From Seminavis robusta (Eukaryota; Bacillariophyta; Bacillariophyceae; Naviculales; Naviculaceae), in the NCBI GenBank assembly GCA_903772945.1, contig CAICTM010000465.1, positions 1-64,000 of the forward strand: a stretch of 64,000 nucleotides of DNA, in the 5' to 3' direction. Shown piece after piece: positions 54,115-64,000 of this stretch (its first letter is position 1; every line of letters begins with the position of its first letter). Below the pieces are notes generated by a model. The model was given only the letters and a program-made list of their open reading frames with translations, did no database searches and was not told the DNA's origin. Both the position numbers and the translations under genes were made by a program.

Positions 54115-54636
54115 CTTTGTTTGTTTGATATCTTTTTATGGTTAGTAGTCTACGGGGGTTACTCTTGTTGTTATGGCGGCGCCACCACCGCCGTATCAGG
54201 TGTACATCCTACCGGTACGAGGTACTAGTACTGGTACGTACCTGGTACCATTACTGACAATGGCAGCACAGAGCACCGCGGCAGCATTGGATGGATCTTT
54301 TGAAAGCCAGCAAGGCTGTTTTACAGACAGGCGAAAATTGCCCCCGGCATTGAAGCCCAAGCACAAGACCAACCACAACATCGGCAACCATACTAGTACT
54401 TGTGGTAAAGCATACAAAGCCTGGATCGTCCGCACTCTTGTCTTTTCGTCGGCTCCATTATCTTGTCTTAATAGTATTTGAGAAGAATTGATCAGCACTT
54501 TGGTGCCTCCTGTGGTTGTACCGGTACAACACCTGCTTCCTTCAACAATAGTGACACTGTCATTGGTCATTGGTTTTTCGGCATTCGGCATCATCAATCC
54601 ACTACTACACCGTACTAGCTACTAGGAACCATCATC
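54115..54636. other. Divergent intergenic region, no gene seen
   Basis: Upstream of the ankyrin gene and of a tiny membrane protein. It contains several GGTAC words and GTACCGGTAC at 54518-54527. An open frame on the minus strand (54196-54597) has no recognisable feature. Confidence 0.5.
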
Positions 54637-54897
54637 ATGTATCCTCAACGCGAGACGCGTGCGTCACGAAACGACTTTGACTATAGACATGAAGATGATT
54701 GCCACTATGAATACGACCACGCCAGAGGAAGACACACCTTGGTGAGGGGGTCCAATCCAGACGTCCCAAAGTACTCCTGGAAGTGTATCTGCTGTAACTT
54801 GATAGACATCCTGATATTCGCTGGATGCATTGCCTTCCTGTTTTTTGCTATTCGATATGCTCTTTATTGCTTGGAAAACAGTGACGGTGGAGATTAA
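54637..54897 (+). CDS. Small single-pass membrane protein, hypothetical
   Basis: 86 residues from ATG at 54637 in a favourable context (ATCATCATG). The N-terminal half is hydrophilic and charged (RASRNDFDYRHEDDCHYEYD), then SWKCICCNLIDIL introduces cysteines near the membrane face, a hydrophobic helix (ILIFAGCIAFLFFAIRYALY) follows, and the tail LENSDGGD is short and acidic. A CICC group next to a membrane segment could be palmitoylated. I do not recognise the family, and the gene is supported only by its coherent layout. Confidence 0.45.
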   Translation: MYPQRETRASRNDFDYRHEDDCHYEYDHARGRHTLVRGSNPDVPKYSWKCICCNLIDILIFAGCIAFLFFAIRYALYCLENSDGGD

Positions 54898-55799
54898 TTA
54901 AAATAAGATGCTGTGTTTGTCAGGTACAGATCACCGCTGAAACCTGAGAACGATGAATCGAATCTACACACAATCTATTCAACAATGCATGTACATGTGC
55001 AATCTACCAGCGACCAGGAGCACCCAAGTGAACTGGCGTCTTTTCAACAAGACCAGAAAAAACAGAGATGGGTATGGTAGGATTCTCATTTGAATCGAAT
55101 CTAGGGACTAGTCCCCTGTGGATATGTACCATCTTCATACGCCACAACCAACAACGATGCTTTACGGGTACCCTGTCTGTCCACCAGCTGGCTGCAGAGA
55201 AAGAACCAAGTTGGCTGCTCTGGATCCACCAGCCCTTCAACAAAGAGCCCAGCAACTTGCAACCCAATTCCCAGGAAAGAAGTCACTATGAAATCTTTTC
55301 TATCAGCACAACGACCTTCAATAAGAGCAGATGTTGAGTGTGCTCGTTGGATTCTCACTTCTTTCAACATTTTATCCCTCTGTTCCTGTCATCAGACTGG
55401 TATGGGCCAGATCTGCCTGGCTTTTCGATCGTAAAAGAGTCCTAGCTATTTTAAAATGAAAGCGCCTCTAATTCGAGAAGACAATCGGACAGGAAGGAGA
55501 TTACCCTTCCTTCGTCGTCGCCTTGAAAAATTTACTCGAATCCTTGCTTGCTTCTGATTCGTAATAAACCCTTACAGTTTTGCTTTTCGCCTACTAAACC
55601 AATTCCCTTCTGCATCGAGTAGCAAAACAAATGTTCTATAGAGACAAGATATATGCAATTTAAAGTGTGTAGTGAATGGTGCGCTTTCACGTGTTTGCAC
55701 CGAATTCATTCACAATCTCCGAGTCCATTCGTCAGTTCAGTTCGTCTTCTTTTCTCCTTGCGCGTATTGTCAACTTTTTCTTTCGCTGCTGCTTTAATT
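54898..55799. other. Convergent intergenic region, no gene seen
   Basis: About 900 bp with no domain-bearing frame. It contains the 3' regions of the small membrane protein and the PDZ gene. Confidence 0.5.
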
Positions 55800-56568
55800 T
55801 TAGGCCAATACGTCCACTCCACCCTTTTCTACAAAACCTGCGAGCCACTCCTTGCTGGCTCCAGTGGGTCCGTAAAATTGCTTGGCAGCACCACGGAAAA
55901 GGACAAGCTTTACCGTTTCTCCAGTGGCGTCAACGATGGTTCCAAGAGCATCATCAAATGGCATACCATGTACTGGTTTGGTTCCCACGGACACTAGTTG
56001 ATCTCCTTCCATGAGGACCCCGTTGGTATCCGCGGCACCTCCTTCCTTGATGGACTGAACAAAGATTCCACCAAAGTCATCATCATTTTCTTCAAAGACA
56101 ATTCCCATTGGTTTGGTCAGTTCCACTGCAACATAGTTTGATTCATCCATCGAGTCCACAAAATCAGACGGAACTGCTGCAGCTAAAAATAGAAGAGAGC
56201 AATATGGAATAAAGCAGAGGGTTAGATCAAAGAACGGCAAAGGCTACCCAAATCTTCAGCTGACTGTCTTGCAGGCACTGGGGACCGTGTACTTTCTCTG
56301 GACAAAACGCTGGGACCTACGTACCAGCTTCTTCTGTTGCGGCTTCATCTTGTCGAGCCACACTCCATCCCATCCATCTGTCAATGGGGGTTTCTCGTTC
56401 CGAATCCAGGGTAGATCGCTCCAATGCAGGTGCACTAAAGGCATCTTTTACTCCATCAAAAAGACCCATCTGGAGCTCTGTTGACTGCCGAGAAAAAGCA
56501 GGTTGGCTGGTGAATCCGCTGGCAACGCCGAGAAGGGTAACACTGGTAATTGCTCGTGTAGTTCTCAT
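55800..56568 (-). CDS. Plastid-type PDZ-domain protein, 2 exons
   Basis: The start chosen is the ATG at 56568 ([20 protein letters not shown]), as the upstream frame begins only with TTG. Exon 1 is 56568-56325 and exon 2 is 56182-55800; the 142-nt intron starts GTACGT and ends TTTTAG, phase 1, giving about 208 residues. The leader [16 protein letters not shown] resembles the diatom plastid bipartite presequence, which cleaves at an A-S/A-F-type motif. Exon 2 encodes a PDZ domain: [63 protein letters not shown]. The carboxylate-binding loop here is PMGIVF. No protease domain is attached, so it is probably a small scaffold or assembly factor in the plastid; this is an inference. Confidence 0.75.
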
Positions 56569-59500
56569 GTTGATTTGCGTTTTAGTTTTCAAGGGGTAGA
56601 CGGATTATGGCAATACCTATGTTGCTTTCCTGGTAGCTAGCTCTAGTTGTTACTCAGTCGTAGCTGTGTCAGATGCCAGCACAGTTTTAATGCCTGTCAC
56701 CTGATCGCTTCACTTGTGTATTGAAAACAAGCAGCTGGGTCTACACTCTGACTTGTCGTTCTCACTCACTCTCAGGCCACAACCCTGTTACGCAGTTGCG
56801 GTTGCTCAAATCAGGTTGGTTGCTGACGACATGGAAGCACTCAGAAATCCTTGCATTGTTCGTGCGTCGTCCGCGATGACGTGTTGTTTGGGAAGTCCCG
56901 CCAAGATCAAACGATATTTCCTTAGAGCTAAGGCTAAACACCAGATCTGAGGGCTTATAGAAAGGAACTTGCTGCAAACGACGGCAACAACAACAAAGGG
57001 TATCGTTATCATGACGCAGGAGCAGGAGAAAGATAACAAATGACAACGCGCAGTATTCGACAAACTGGAGTACGGGAATAATAATGTAGGAAGGGATAAA
57101 TTATCCCAGGCTAGTCTGTTGTAATAGAGTTTTTGGCCAAATCAAAGACTTAGCTGGAAAATGTTTCGAAATGCCGATGATCGGATGAAGACGTGCGTCT
57201 AGGAACTTGGCAAAGCCCAAAGCAATTTTTTGGAACAAACTGCAGCTGCTGTTGTCTGTTTACAGCTGTACCAGGTGGGATCGTGCTGTTGGTGGATTTG
57301 TGCCATGAAAAATTAGCATTTTCCATTTGTTGTTTTTACCATGAAGCTGTTGCCGCCAACAATATTTTTTTGGAACCAGTAGCATGTTGTCGTTTCGACG
57401 CTTTCCTCATCCTCACTAATAGCAGTTCAAATATTGAGGATAGCAACAGAGATCCATCTTGGTACTGGGGTGGAGTTGGACCTGCAAAACTCCTCTTTTC
57501 CTGGACTTTCCTCCGACTTGGCAGAATTTTTTTAAAAAGTCGACAAGTGACGAGTGGAGTCGACGAGTGACTCAGTCAAGTCGATCAACTCGTTGACTTT
57601 TCAATAATAGCAGTCCATTTTTGAGAAAGCAACAGAGATCTTTGGTGGAGTGGAGTTGAACTGCAAACTCCAATATTGCATTTTCAATGAGTCGAGTCCT
57701 GCTTGGCTCTCCAAAAATATCTGACACCAATGATCGCGAAAAGGCTTCAGGCTCTGGAGGTCCGGAAGATCTTCTGCTCTGGTGTCAACAAAATAGATAT
57801 CAATCTGGTTGACAGCACTATTCTCAAATCCAGGGGAATCTTGGGATCTTGGGTGTCCACACCAGGCACTGGGGATCGAACTGTGGCGAATCAAACGTCC
57901 AATGAGATTGGCTGATGCAGCAACCATGGAAAATGATCAAAATTTTCTGTAGTTTTGAGGCCGAGAATGATAGGTATCTCCAATTGCAGAGATCCATGCT
58001 TTTTTCTTGATGGTCTGGTTTGCCTTGTTAGGAATCATGGGGCGAGTTTCTCCAGCCATTATGCACCTTGGGGCTGCATAATGATACCCTCTAGAACAAC
58101 CTGAAAAAATGTTCTTGCCCGTTTTTGACATGTGGTCCAATGTTTGGTCCTGTTGAAACTCCCATGTAGGAAATGATGGAACTTCGCCCCATGTACGTAG
58201 AAAATGAGGTTTTCTCCCACGCAGAAGCATGATGCATTTCTGAAGGTTCCCTGCCCACTGCCAACCCCCTTCCCCCCTGGCTCGAAAAAATCATCCATGC
58301 TGAATGCTCTCGGCTTCTCTGCAGGGATTCGCTGCACTTCAGCTTGTGATACTGAAGCTGGAAGATGGGCAATACATGCATTCATCCCGCCGTGGGAAGC
58401 TTCGAACGGTGTGCTCCTGGTGCGCCTTTTGCTGTCAAAGCGCAACAGAGATTAGCTTCGTCAACCCGAATCTAAAGACCAAACAGGTGTACGCTGGGAA
58501 ACCGAAAGAATGGCAAACTCACCATTCGCTACACAGAAAAATTCAGCCTATCAAGAAACAGCGCACAAGTAGACAGAATGATCATACATGATGTAGACAC
58601 CAGACAACAACGTAATCCTAGCTACACGTTGCTGTCGTTGTGCAACCATCCACGTCGCCCATCCCGGTCAACTTCGCAGACTCGAGTCCTCAGAAATGCA
58701 ACATCAACCACTTTCAGGGCACATCAACCACTTTCAGGGCACACTCGTTTGCGGGGTGGGTCCCCGACCGTTTCCTTGCGGGCCAACGACGGCGAAGGAG
58801 AGCGATCGCGTTCTCGCGCAGGTCTTGCGGACATGCACGATTTTCTTCGTCCTCTTGTTCAAGTCTCAACTTTGCACGCCATGTTCAGCGGCAAACATGT
58901 CAACCAGCACGGGAGGTCTCCGGGCTCCGCCGTTTGTTGTACAAGTCACCATGAGCGGGAAATTGGCTCAGATGCGGGCTCGTTGCGGGATTACCCGGAT
59001 GCTCGATTTTTGCCCGGGAGGCCAGTTTTGAAACGAAAATACCATCATGGCCACGAAAACAATCCTTTGACCAAAACAACCGGGGAAAATACAGAGCACA
59101 AAACCTAAGGCTTCAATGGACAACCCATGGTGCCACGTCGTACCAAGTCGTCAATGCAGAGCTCGGCAAAGTCCGAAACAAAGGAAACAAGCTGCCATTC
59201 CTAGACAGCAGCTTCTCTTTTATCAAAGATGATGAGGAGAGACGAAATGTTGAAGTAAGCAACAGCCCATGGATATATCAACCTCATTACTGATTTTTTT
59301 AGTTGTCTTGGACGACCAATGCCGACCCGTACATTTTTCTAAACTATGATGCCAATAAAGGTATCTTTTATCGGTGAGGTGAGGAAATTCCGTTCCGCGA
59401 ACCTCAATCGTGAAGTTGTGGTTTGGAGAGCTTTATGAATCCTTACGAGGGTTTTTATCATGCATATTCTCAAAAATGCAGACACTATCTAATATAGTAG

Positions 59501-59800
59501 ACCCATTATAGCATTGTTAAGGGATTAGCCTCAATCAACCAGCAGAACACGAGCTGGACCAAAAACATTGTTTACCTCACCCCCCGGTAACACCCTCACG
59601 TGGATCTCGTCGAGTTGACACCACACATCAACTCGCTTAGCCACGCACTTGACACCTTTGTTGTCAACTGTTTTCTCCCCAAAGAGATCCGTACATCCAA
59701 CCAAACAAGCTAACCTAATGCTCACAATTTCGCCTCAGGTCGAATCCAAAACACTCCAAAAAGCATCTTTCTTTGCAAAGCTATCCTTCAAACTTTCAAC
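56569..59800. other. 3.2 kb gene-poor stretch
   Basis: I see no supportable gene here. Frames such as 57601-57927 and 57937-58445 on minus and 58578-59108 on plus are open for up to 176 codons but have no recognisable motif. It contains a diverged duplication (57414-57500 and 57602-57680, sharing AATAGCAG, GCAACAGAGATC and GGTGGAGTTG/GGAGTGGAGTTG) and a 2x20-bp tandem repeat at 58701-58740. A (GTCGA) / (GAGTC)-rich patch lies at 57538-57595. Confidence 0.5.
58701..58740 (+). repeat. 2 x 20-bp perfect tandem repeat
   Basis: The unit ACATCAACCACTTTCAGGGC is present twice back to back. No function is apparent. Confidence 0.9.
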
Positions 59801-60673
59801 ATGAAGTTCTCCGCCATTGCCCTTTTCGCCCTCTTTGGAGCTGCCGCCGCCGGAAGACCCAATCTTTCCGTACGTTCTGTGTTGCTCCTATCTTTTTTGT
59901 TGTTCTAATCGACCCACCACTCACACATTCATTGTCCGCAACCCAAACAGATCTCTGTCCGCGATGGAAACTTTGACGGCCTTGATGGACTCGACCCCAC
60001 TGTCTCCTGGGAGAACAGTGCGCAATCCGGTGACATGGACATCTCCTATGGAGTGGAAGCTTCGGCTCGCCCAACCAGTGACATTGCTTCCCTTCCCCGC
60101 AAGATCTGGGGCAAGGCAAGCACTGACATCTCCGGATGGGGAGTCTCAGCACGTGCCGATGTCAACCCACAAGACTTGGACTCTGCTGATATTGAGCTCA
60201 ATGCCGAAAACGAAGACAATGACCTCTCTGTCAACCTTGTTGCCAGCGCAGGAAAGGATTTCGCCGTGAGGTCGGTTGAGGCAACCAAGGGATTGGACGC
60301 CAACGGCGCCCGTGTTACTGTCACCCCCCGATTCAACTTGGAGGACGACTCCAGGGATGTTGTCGTCAACTACAGCAACGACAACACGGATGTCAAATTG
60401 ACTGCCTCTGCCGACGCTCAAGAGGTTACCGTCTCCCAGAGGCTTGACGACGACAACCGTGTCGCTCCCACCATCAACAGCAACGGAGATCTTAGCGTAG
60501 AATGGGAACGCCGCCTTGGAGATGACAGCTCCCTCACCGCCACTCTCAAGCCCAATGATAGCCTTGATGTTGAATGGAAGGATGATGCCTGGACCGCCAA
60601 CGTGAACATGCCCATTGATGGAGCCAACATCAACGGAGCCAATGTCAGCATCAAGCGTGATGTCAACTTCTAA
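59801..60673 (+). CDS. Secreted beta-rich protein, 2 exons, unknown function
   Basis: Exon 1 is 59801-59869 (MKFSAIALFALFGAAAAGRP, a signal peptide) and exon 2 is 59951-60673; the 81-nt intron starts GTACGT and ends AACAG, phase 0, giving 263 residues. The mature protein has repeated short alternating-polarity strands (DMDISYGVEASARP, DIELNAENEDNDLSVNLVAS, RDVVVNYSNDNTDVKLTAS, GDLSVEWERRL, DSLDVEWKDDAWTANVNMP), like a beta-barrel or beta-helix. Asp and Asn are abundant and there is almost no cysteine. Similar strand repeats occur in bacterial and organellar porin-like proteins, but I cannot assign a family. It could be plastid- or cell-surface-targeted; the short leader alone does not decide. 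Confidence 0.7.
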
Positions 60674-61206
60674 GTCTTTTTTCTTTTTCGGTAACTTGTT
60701 CAATGGTAACAAATGTATTTTTTCAACACAAGACTGGTCTTTTATGTAGCTACAACCTCCAATGCTCCATCCCAACCAGCTAGACTAGCTACCGGTACGT
60801 TACGGCGTATCATGAAACTTGCCCCAAATTGCTCCGTTGAAGAAAGTTGCTTCTGTGAAGAACCCTAATGAGTACATGGTCCACAAGTGCGTGGACTGTC
60901 CGTCCCATCTTGGCCGCACAGGCGGAGCTGCACCGACAAGGGGCGAGCTAGCAACTGACAAGCAAAAGATGAACTCGTATTAATAGACCTGTGTGGTCGC
61001 TGACTGCGGGTACTGGCAGTGATCTTCCTTGCGGCTTGGAGTGATGGAGTGGGGGAGCTCTAATGAATTTTTGGAACTGGTCCCAAAAATTGATTTGGAT
61101 TCGATTTACCCACCACTCGAATCGTCACCTCTGTCGGTATTACCGTACCGGTACTAGCTAGTATGCATACCGGTACCGGTACGGTAGGGTACTGTCGGGT
61201 ACCGGC
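60674..61206. other. Intergenic, no gene seen
   Basis: Downstream of the beta-rich gene. GTACCGGTAC occurs at 61145-61154 and 61173-61182 within a dense run of GGTAC words ending at the direct repeat. No coding potential. Confidence 0.5.
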
Positions 61207-61766
61207 ACAGGAGTCTTCCTCGACTCCCAGCCACCGCCTCAGCTGTCCGCAATCTGGTTGGCATGGGCAGTTCACTAGGACTATTCAGGTACGACCAAAT
61301 ACACCTAGAGTATGTAGTGTCGAAACGATAGTGCTAGAGTTGGGGAACAACGGTGATATCCAGTGCACCAGTGCACCGAGCCAAAACCGTTGGAACCCAA
61401 CATTGAACTGAGAAGCCCCTTAAAAAAAAAGGACACCATTGTCCTCTTCCTTTGGTGGCTGCTCAGAGCAATGAGTGGCTCCTAGCACTATCTGCAGTGG
61501 CAGCCAGTCTAATTGGAGCATGTGTGCTACCACATTGCTCCGCTTAGAGTCATGGCTACAGGAGTCTTCCTCGACTCCCAGCCACCGCCTCAGCTGTCCG
61601 CAATCTGGTTGGCATGGGCAGTTCACTAGGACTATTTAGGTACGACCAAATACACCTAGAGTATGTAGTATCGAAACGATAGTGCTAGAGTTGGGGAACA
61701 ACGGTGATATCCAGTGCACCAGTGCACCGAGCCAAAACCGTTGGAACCCAACATTGAACTGAGAAG
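61207..61766 (+). repeat. 209-bp direct repeat, two nearly identical copies
   Basis: Copy 1 is 61207-61415 and copy 2 is 61558-61766, starting ACAGGAGTCTTCCTCGACTC and ending TTGAACTGAGAAG. I count only two substitutions between them (C/T near 61289 and G/A near 61318). The 142 bp between holds an A-run and GGACACCATTGTCC. The near identity implies recent duplication or gene conversion; it carries no convincing protein. Confidence 0.85.
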
Positions 61767-62273
61767 AGCGCATGTGCTGACGAACAGCGTGTCGCAGACA
61801 CGATGCCGAAAGCCCCGTGTAAACTGAGTCAGCGGACACCCGGAGTGGTATACAGTGGGATTGTAAACCACCTTTACTATAGGTGTAAACCCACGAAAGA
61901 AAGAGGCGCGCAAAAAGATGCGAGCCAACATACAGTACGAGGGAATGAAGACTGAAATTTAAAAGTTAGGCCACTGGATTGACAAAAAGTAGCCAGTTTA
62001 CACTCGTGGAGGAGGAGGAGCCAGATGCAAAGGGCGACTAAGGCAATCACAACAAGCCAAGTAGCTTTTGAACTGGGGATCCATTGCAATGAGTCAAGCT
62101 CAATCTCTGACACAGGTGCCTGGTCAGGTACCTGTCAGGTACCAACCTGTCAGGATATCAAGGGCTGTCACTGAAACGTGCGGTGTGGATGTGTAGTCTG
62201 TGTGGTGTAGCAGTGTAGGCTGGTTACCACCAACACCACCTGGACAAAAGTCTCGCGGCGCGCCAAGTCATCA
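61767..62273. other. Intergenic, no gene seen
   Basis: Contains a short CCTGTCAGGTACC tandem near 62118-62156. No supported gene. Confidence 0.5.
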
Positions 62274-62279
62274 TTGGAT

Positions 62280-62640
62280 GGAAGACTTATGGAGCGGAGC
62301 AAAGACTTAGAGGGTAAAGTCAAAGACTTAGAGGCCCCATGTTCTTTTCAAGCATCGACTTTGCGCAAAGGACTTTTCAAGCATCGACTTAAAAAATTCG
62401 AAAGCATGAATGAAAACATATCACGGAATGTGACGTCATCGACTGACGTCACGGGAAACTGACGTCACGGGGGACTGACGTCATCGCGAATCGGAGTCGG
62501 ATTTTGGATTTTCAAAGCGGGGATGACGACCAAGTCACTTGTCCGAAGACATAGGAGCCACCAATCTTGCCAAGAGCGCAAGACTTAGGGGGCGATCCGT
62601 GGGAGACTTAGAGGCGCTCCGGCGAAGACTTAATGGCGTG
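62280..62640 (+). repeat. Dispersed GACTTAGAGG and related words
   Basis: AGACTTAGAGG/GACTTAGAGG occurs at about 62304, 62325 and 62606, with variants AGACTTATGG, AGACTTAGGG and AGACTTAATG, and GCATCGACTT at two sites (about 62353, 62381). These give the block a mosaic-repeat appearance upstream and downstream of the TGACGTCA cluster. Confidence 0.55.
62431..62483 (+). promoter_or_regulatory. Cluster of four perfect TGACGTCA (CRE) palindromes
   Basis: TGACGTCA at 62431-62438, 62444-62451, 62460-62467 and 62476-62483, with start-to-start spacing of 13, 16 and 16 bp. The 8-bp palindrome is the classical cAMP-response/bZIP site; TGACGT elements control CO2/cAMP-responsive carbonic anhydrase promoters in the diatom Phaeodactylum (established for CCRE). 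Flanking ACGGG and ACT repeats suggest the cluster arose by duplicating a 16-bp unit. No convincing gene starts immediately downstream in this window, so the target is unknown. Confidence 0.65.
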
Positions 62641-62808
62641 GCTGTTGTTGTTGTTGAAAATCGCGAAGAAATCGCGAAGATCGACCATGATCCTAGAGTC
62701 AGACGCATGGCGACAACGGCAGCACCAGTTCCAAGGCCAGTTGGCCGAGAAAGCAACACCAGAGCCAGTTGGCCGAGGAAGCAACTCCAGGGCCAGTTGG
62801 CCGAGGAG

Positions 62809-62940
62809 GGGAGTGAAGCACCAGGTGGTGTCGCTCAAGAGGGGAGTGAAGTACCAGGTGGTGTCGCTCAAGAGGGGAGTGAAGCACCAGTTGGTGTCGC
62901 TCAAGAGGGGAGTGAAGCACCAGGTGGTGTCGCTCAAGAT
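62809..62940 (+). repeat. 33-bp minisatellite, 4 copies
   Basis: Unit GGGAGTGAAGCACCAGGTGG... (33 bp; the reading shifts one unit to the next without changing frame), four copies with a few substitutions; encodes GSEAPGGVAQE if translated. It follows three copies of a CCAGTTGGCCGAG word at about 62737-62805. Confidence 0.8.
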
Positions 62941-63081
62941 GGGGCTAGCGAAACACCGGGCGGTGAACGCATCATGGCCGAGGAAAAGGATCGATCAGTC
63001 ATCGGCCGAAAAGCACAACAACGCGAACGTCTGGTCATTCAACGAATAACAGAGCTCCTGCTATCAGACCGACAGCTGAGA

Positions 63082-63170
63082 GCAGTAGCAGTAGCAGTAG
63101 CAGTAGCAGTAGCAGTAGCAGTAGCAGTAGCAGTAAGCAGTAGCAGTAGTAGCAGTAGCAGTAGCAGTAA
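63082..63170 (+). repeat. (GCAGTA)n microsatellite
   Basis: An AGCAGT hexanucleotide run with one interruption near 63135 that shifts the reading frame. It is about 90 bp long. Confidence 0.9.
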
Positions 63171-63276
63171 CGACGGCGGACCAGTAGCCGTAGCGAGTAG
63201 CCGTCCGAAAAGGGAAAAAAAAGGACACCATTGTCCTTGTTGGAGGTTGTATTACAGACACCTCAATACAAATTAG

Positions 63277-64000
63277 TCGTTTATCCCAATCTAGTTTATA
63301 GGGGATATCTATATCTATTCTCTAGTTACATACATGGGAGTTTAACTGATCTATATGGTCACCCCCTTCACTATATCCTTTGAAGTTGAATCAATCCAGA
63401 AAACATGGAGAAAGATCACTTCTTGAAATAGCTTAACAGTAAAACAGTATTTTACCTTTACTAGCTGCTAAAGAACTACAAAAAAACACAAAGAAGTGTA
63501 TTTTACCTTTACTAAGCTAGAGTGTTACTAGCAACCAACACTATTTCCAAGAAGCTCTCTTCGAGATTTCGCCAATGGCATCTCGACATTGACTCTATCC
63601 TATTACATGATATCCAAGTCTATGCCAAGGTAAACAGTTCAACGAGCAGTTCAGGCAGACAGTGCCGAGCCCCACTATAAGGGCTACCAAAACAGCTCAA
63701 CAGGCAAAGCTCTGATTCAATCGAACTGACTGACTACGGTACAGGTACACTCGTACACGAACGATTGAACACTACAACGATCAACCGGAATCAGCGCAAT
63801 CGGTTTATACCACGTGAAAGAACATCACTAACTACACCACTTTCATGCTTGAACCAAGGATCCGAAGCAAAGCTAGTGAACGATTGCAACGAAAACGCCA
63901 AGCTCACAGGAGTGAGCGAGCGATAGCTCACAGGAGTGAGCTCCGGAGCAAGAAAACGGCAGCTCACAGGAGTGAGCAACGAGGCGAGAAGGACCAGCGC
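63277..64000. other. Right-edge stretch without a recognised gene
   Basis: AT-rich to 63500, then mixed. No convincing protein is visible. The sequence ends with a triple hairpin (next entry). Confidence 0.5.
63902..63977 (+). repeat. Three copies of the hairpin GCTCACAGGAGTGAGC
   Basis: Identical 16-nt inverted repeats (6-bp arms GCTCAC/GTGAGC, loop AGGA) at 63902-63917, 63926-63941 and 63962-63977. Each can form a small stem-loop in DNA or RNA. The array may continue beyond the window. Confidence 0.8.

Larger units (their letters stand above)
61431..63236 (+). repeat. Shared A-run plus GGACACCATTGTCC at two sites
   Basis: The sequence A(8) followed by GGACACCATTGTCCT is found at 61431-61444 and again at 63223-63236, same orientation, about 1.8 kb apart. 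GGACAxxxxTGTCC is itself an imperfect palindrome. They may be ends of a repeat family or insertion traces; I cannot tell. Confidence 0.6.
62539..63276 (+). other. Open frame over minisatellites, probably not a real gene
   Basis: A 245-codon frame begins at a TTG rather than an ATG, the first ATG being at 62707. Its sequence is mostly translated repeats: GSEAPGGVAQE x4 and (AV)n/(S)n from the GCAGTA tract. A helix-like segment (EKDRSVIGRKAQQRERLVIQ) lies between them. The overall frame shows no domain. I keep it as a possible low-complexity protein but consider a repeat-derived open frame more likely. Confidence 0.3.

Noticed and set aside
57601-58445. Hypothetical genes on the minus strand
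   Set aside because: Open frames of ~100 codons without motifs or consistent splicing, overlapping duplicated DNA.
58578-59108. 176-codon plus-strand gene
   Set aside because: Compositionally Arg/Ser/His-rich with no domain, spanning a 20-bp tandem repeat; alternative frames on the same strand are equally open.
61420-61626. Two related cysteine-containing small proteins (61060-61275 and 61420-61626)
   Set aside because: They are the same frame translated from the two copies of the 209-bp repeat, with no independent support.
62809-63170. CRISPR-like array
   Set aside because: The repeats are contiguous minisatellite units without unique spacers, in a eukaryotic nuclear context.
62539-63276. 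245-codon repeat protein gene
   Set aside because: No ATG at the start, and most of the translation is minisatellite and microsatellite; retained only as a low-confidence note.
1-64000. tRNA, rRNA or snRNA genes
   Set aside because: I scanned for tRNA T-loop words such as GGTTCGAATCC/GGTTCAAATCC and found only coding-region lookalikes; no conserved RNA gene is visible by eye. A covariance-model scan would be decisive.

Overview
This is a eukaryotic nuclear segment, most likely from a diatom and probably a pennate one. The supporting signs are intron-poor genes with short GT-AG introns (about 50-210 nt), a plastid-type presequence with an ASGF motif (56568), a short protein with the RxRYFxKLGI...IPSxxDY layout I recall as a diatom family (8068), and mitochondrial and plastid targeting alongside diatom-style STAND/TPR and ankyrin proteins. 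Species is not determinable by eye. Intergenic DNA is studded with the palindromes GTACCGGTAC and CTAGCTAG.

Layout. 1-3.2 kb: repeats and a decayed FAD-linked oxidase. 3.2-11.5 kb: a SAM methyltransferase, a secreted SnoaL-like protein, the diatom short family and a DXO/Rai1-type decapping nuclease. 11.5-20.1 kb: one 11-exon gene for a ~2,620-residue enzyme joining an FSH1 serine hydrolase, an AMP-binding adenylation domain, a membrane acyltransferase-3-like domain and an acyl-carrier domain. This is the most unusual object in the window. 20.7-23.1 kb: a small coiled-coil protein and a SET methyltransferase. 23.3-28.1 kb: a 4.8 kb DNA transposon with perfect 23-bp terminal inverted repeats, subterminal AAGGGCTTGT arrays, a DDE transposase and two passenger genes. 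28.5-45.4 kb: ankyrin protein, PGPGW-like membrane protein, triple-repeat sulfotransferase, BTB protein, CobW/ZNG1 GTPase, succinate dehydrogenase iron-sulfur subunit, fatty acid hydroxylase with a 23-nt microexon, and a cysteine-rich probably GPI-anchored surface protein. 45.6-56.6 kb: a large STAND/TPR protein lacking the P-loop lysine, an ER-retained (KDEL) beta-propeller, a second ankyrin paralogue, a tiny membrane protein and a plastid-type PDZ protein. 56.6-64 kb: gene-poor, with one secreted beta-rich protein, a 209-bp direct repeat, four clustered perfect TGACGTCA sites, minisatellites and a thrice-repeated hairpin at the right edge.

The genes do not form one pathway. The working unit is the transposon with its own transposase and passengers; the most system-like single locus is the fused hydrolase-adenylation-acyltransferase-carrier gene. 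I worked out splice junctions by hand from GT/AG sites and reading-phase continuity; none is confirmed by transcripts.
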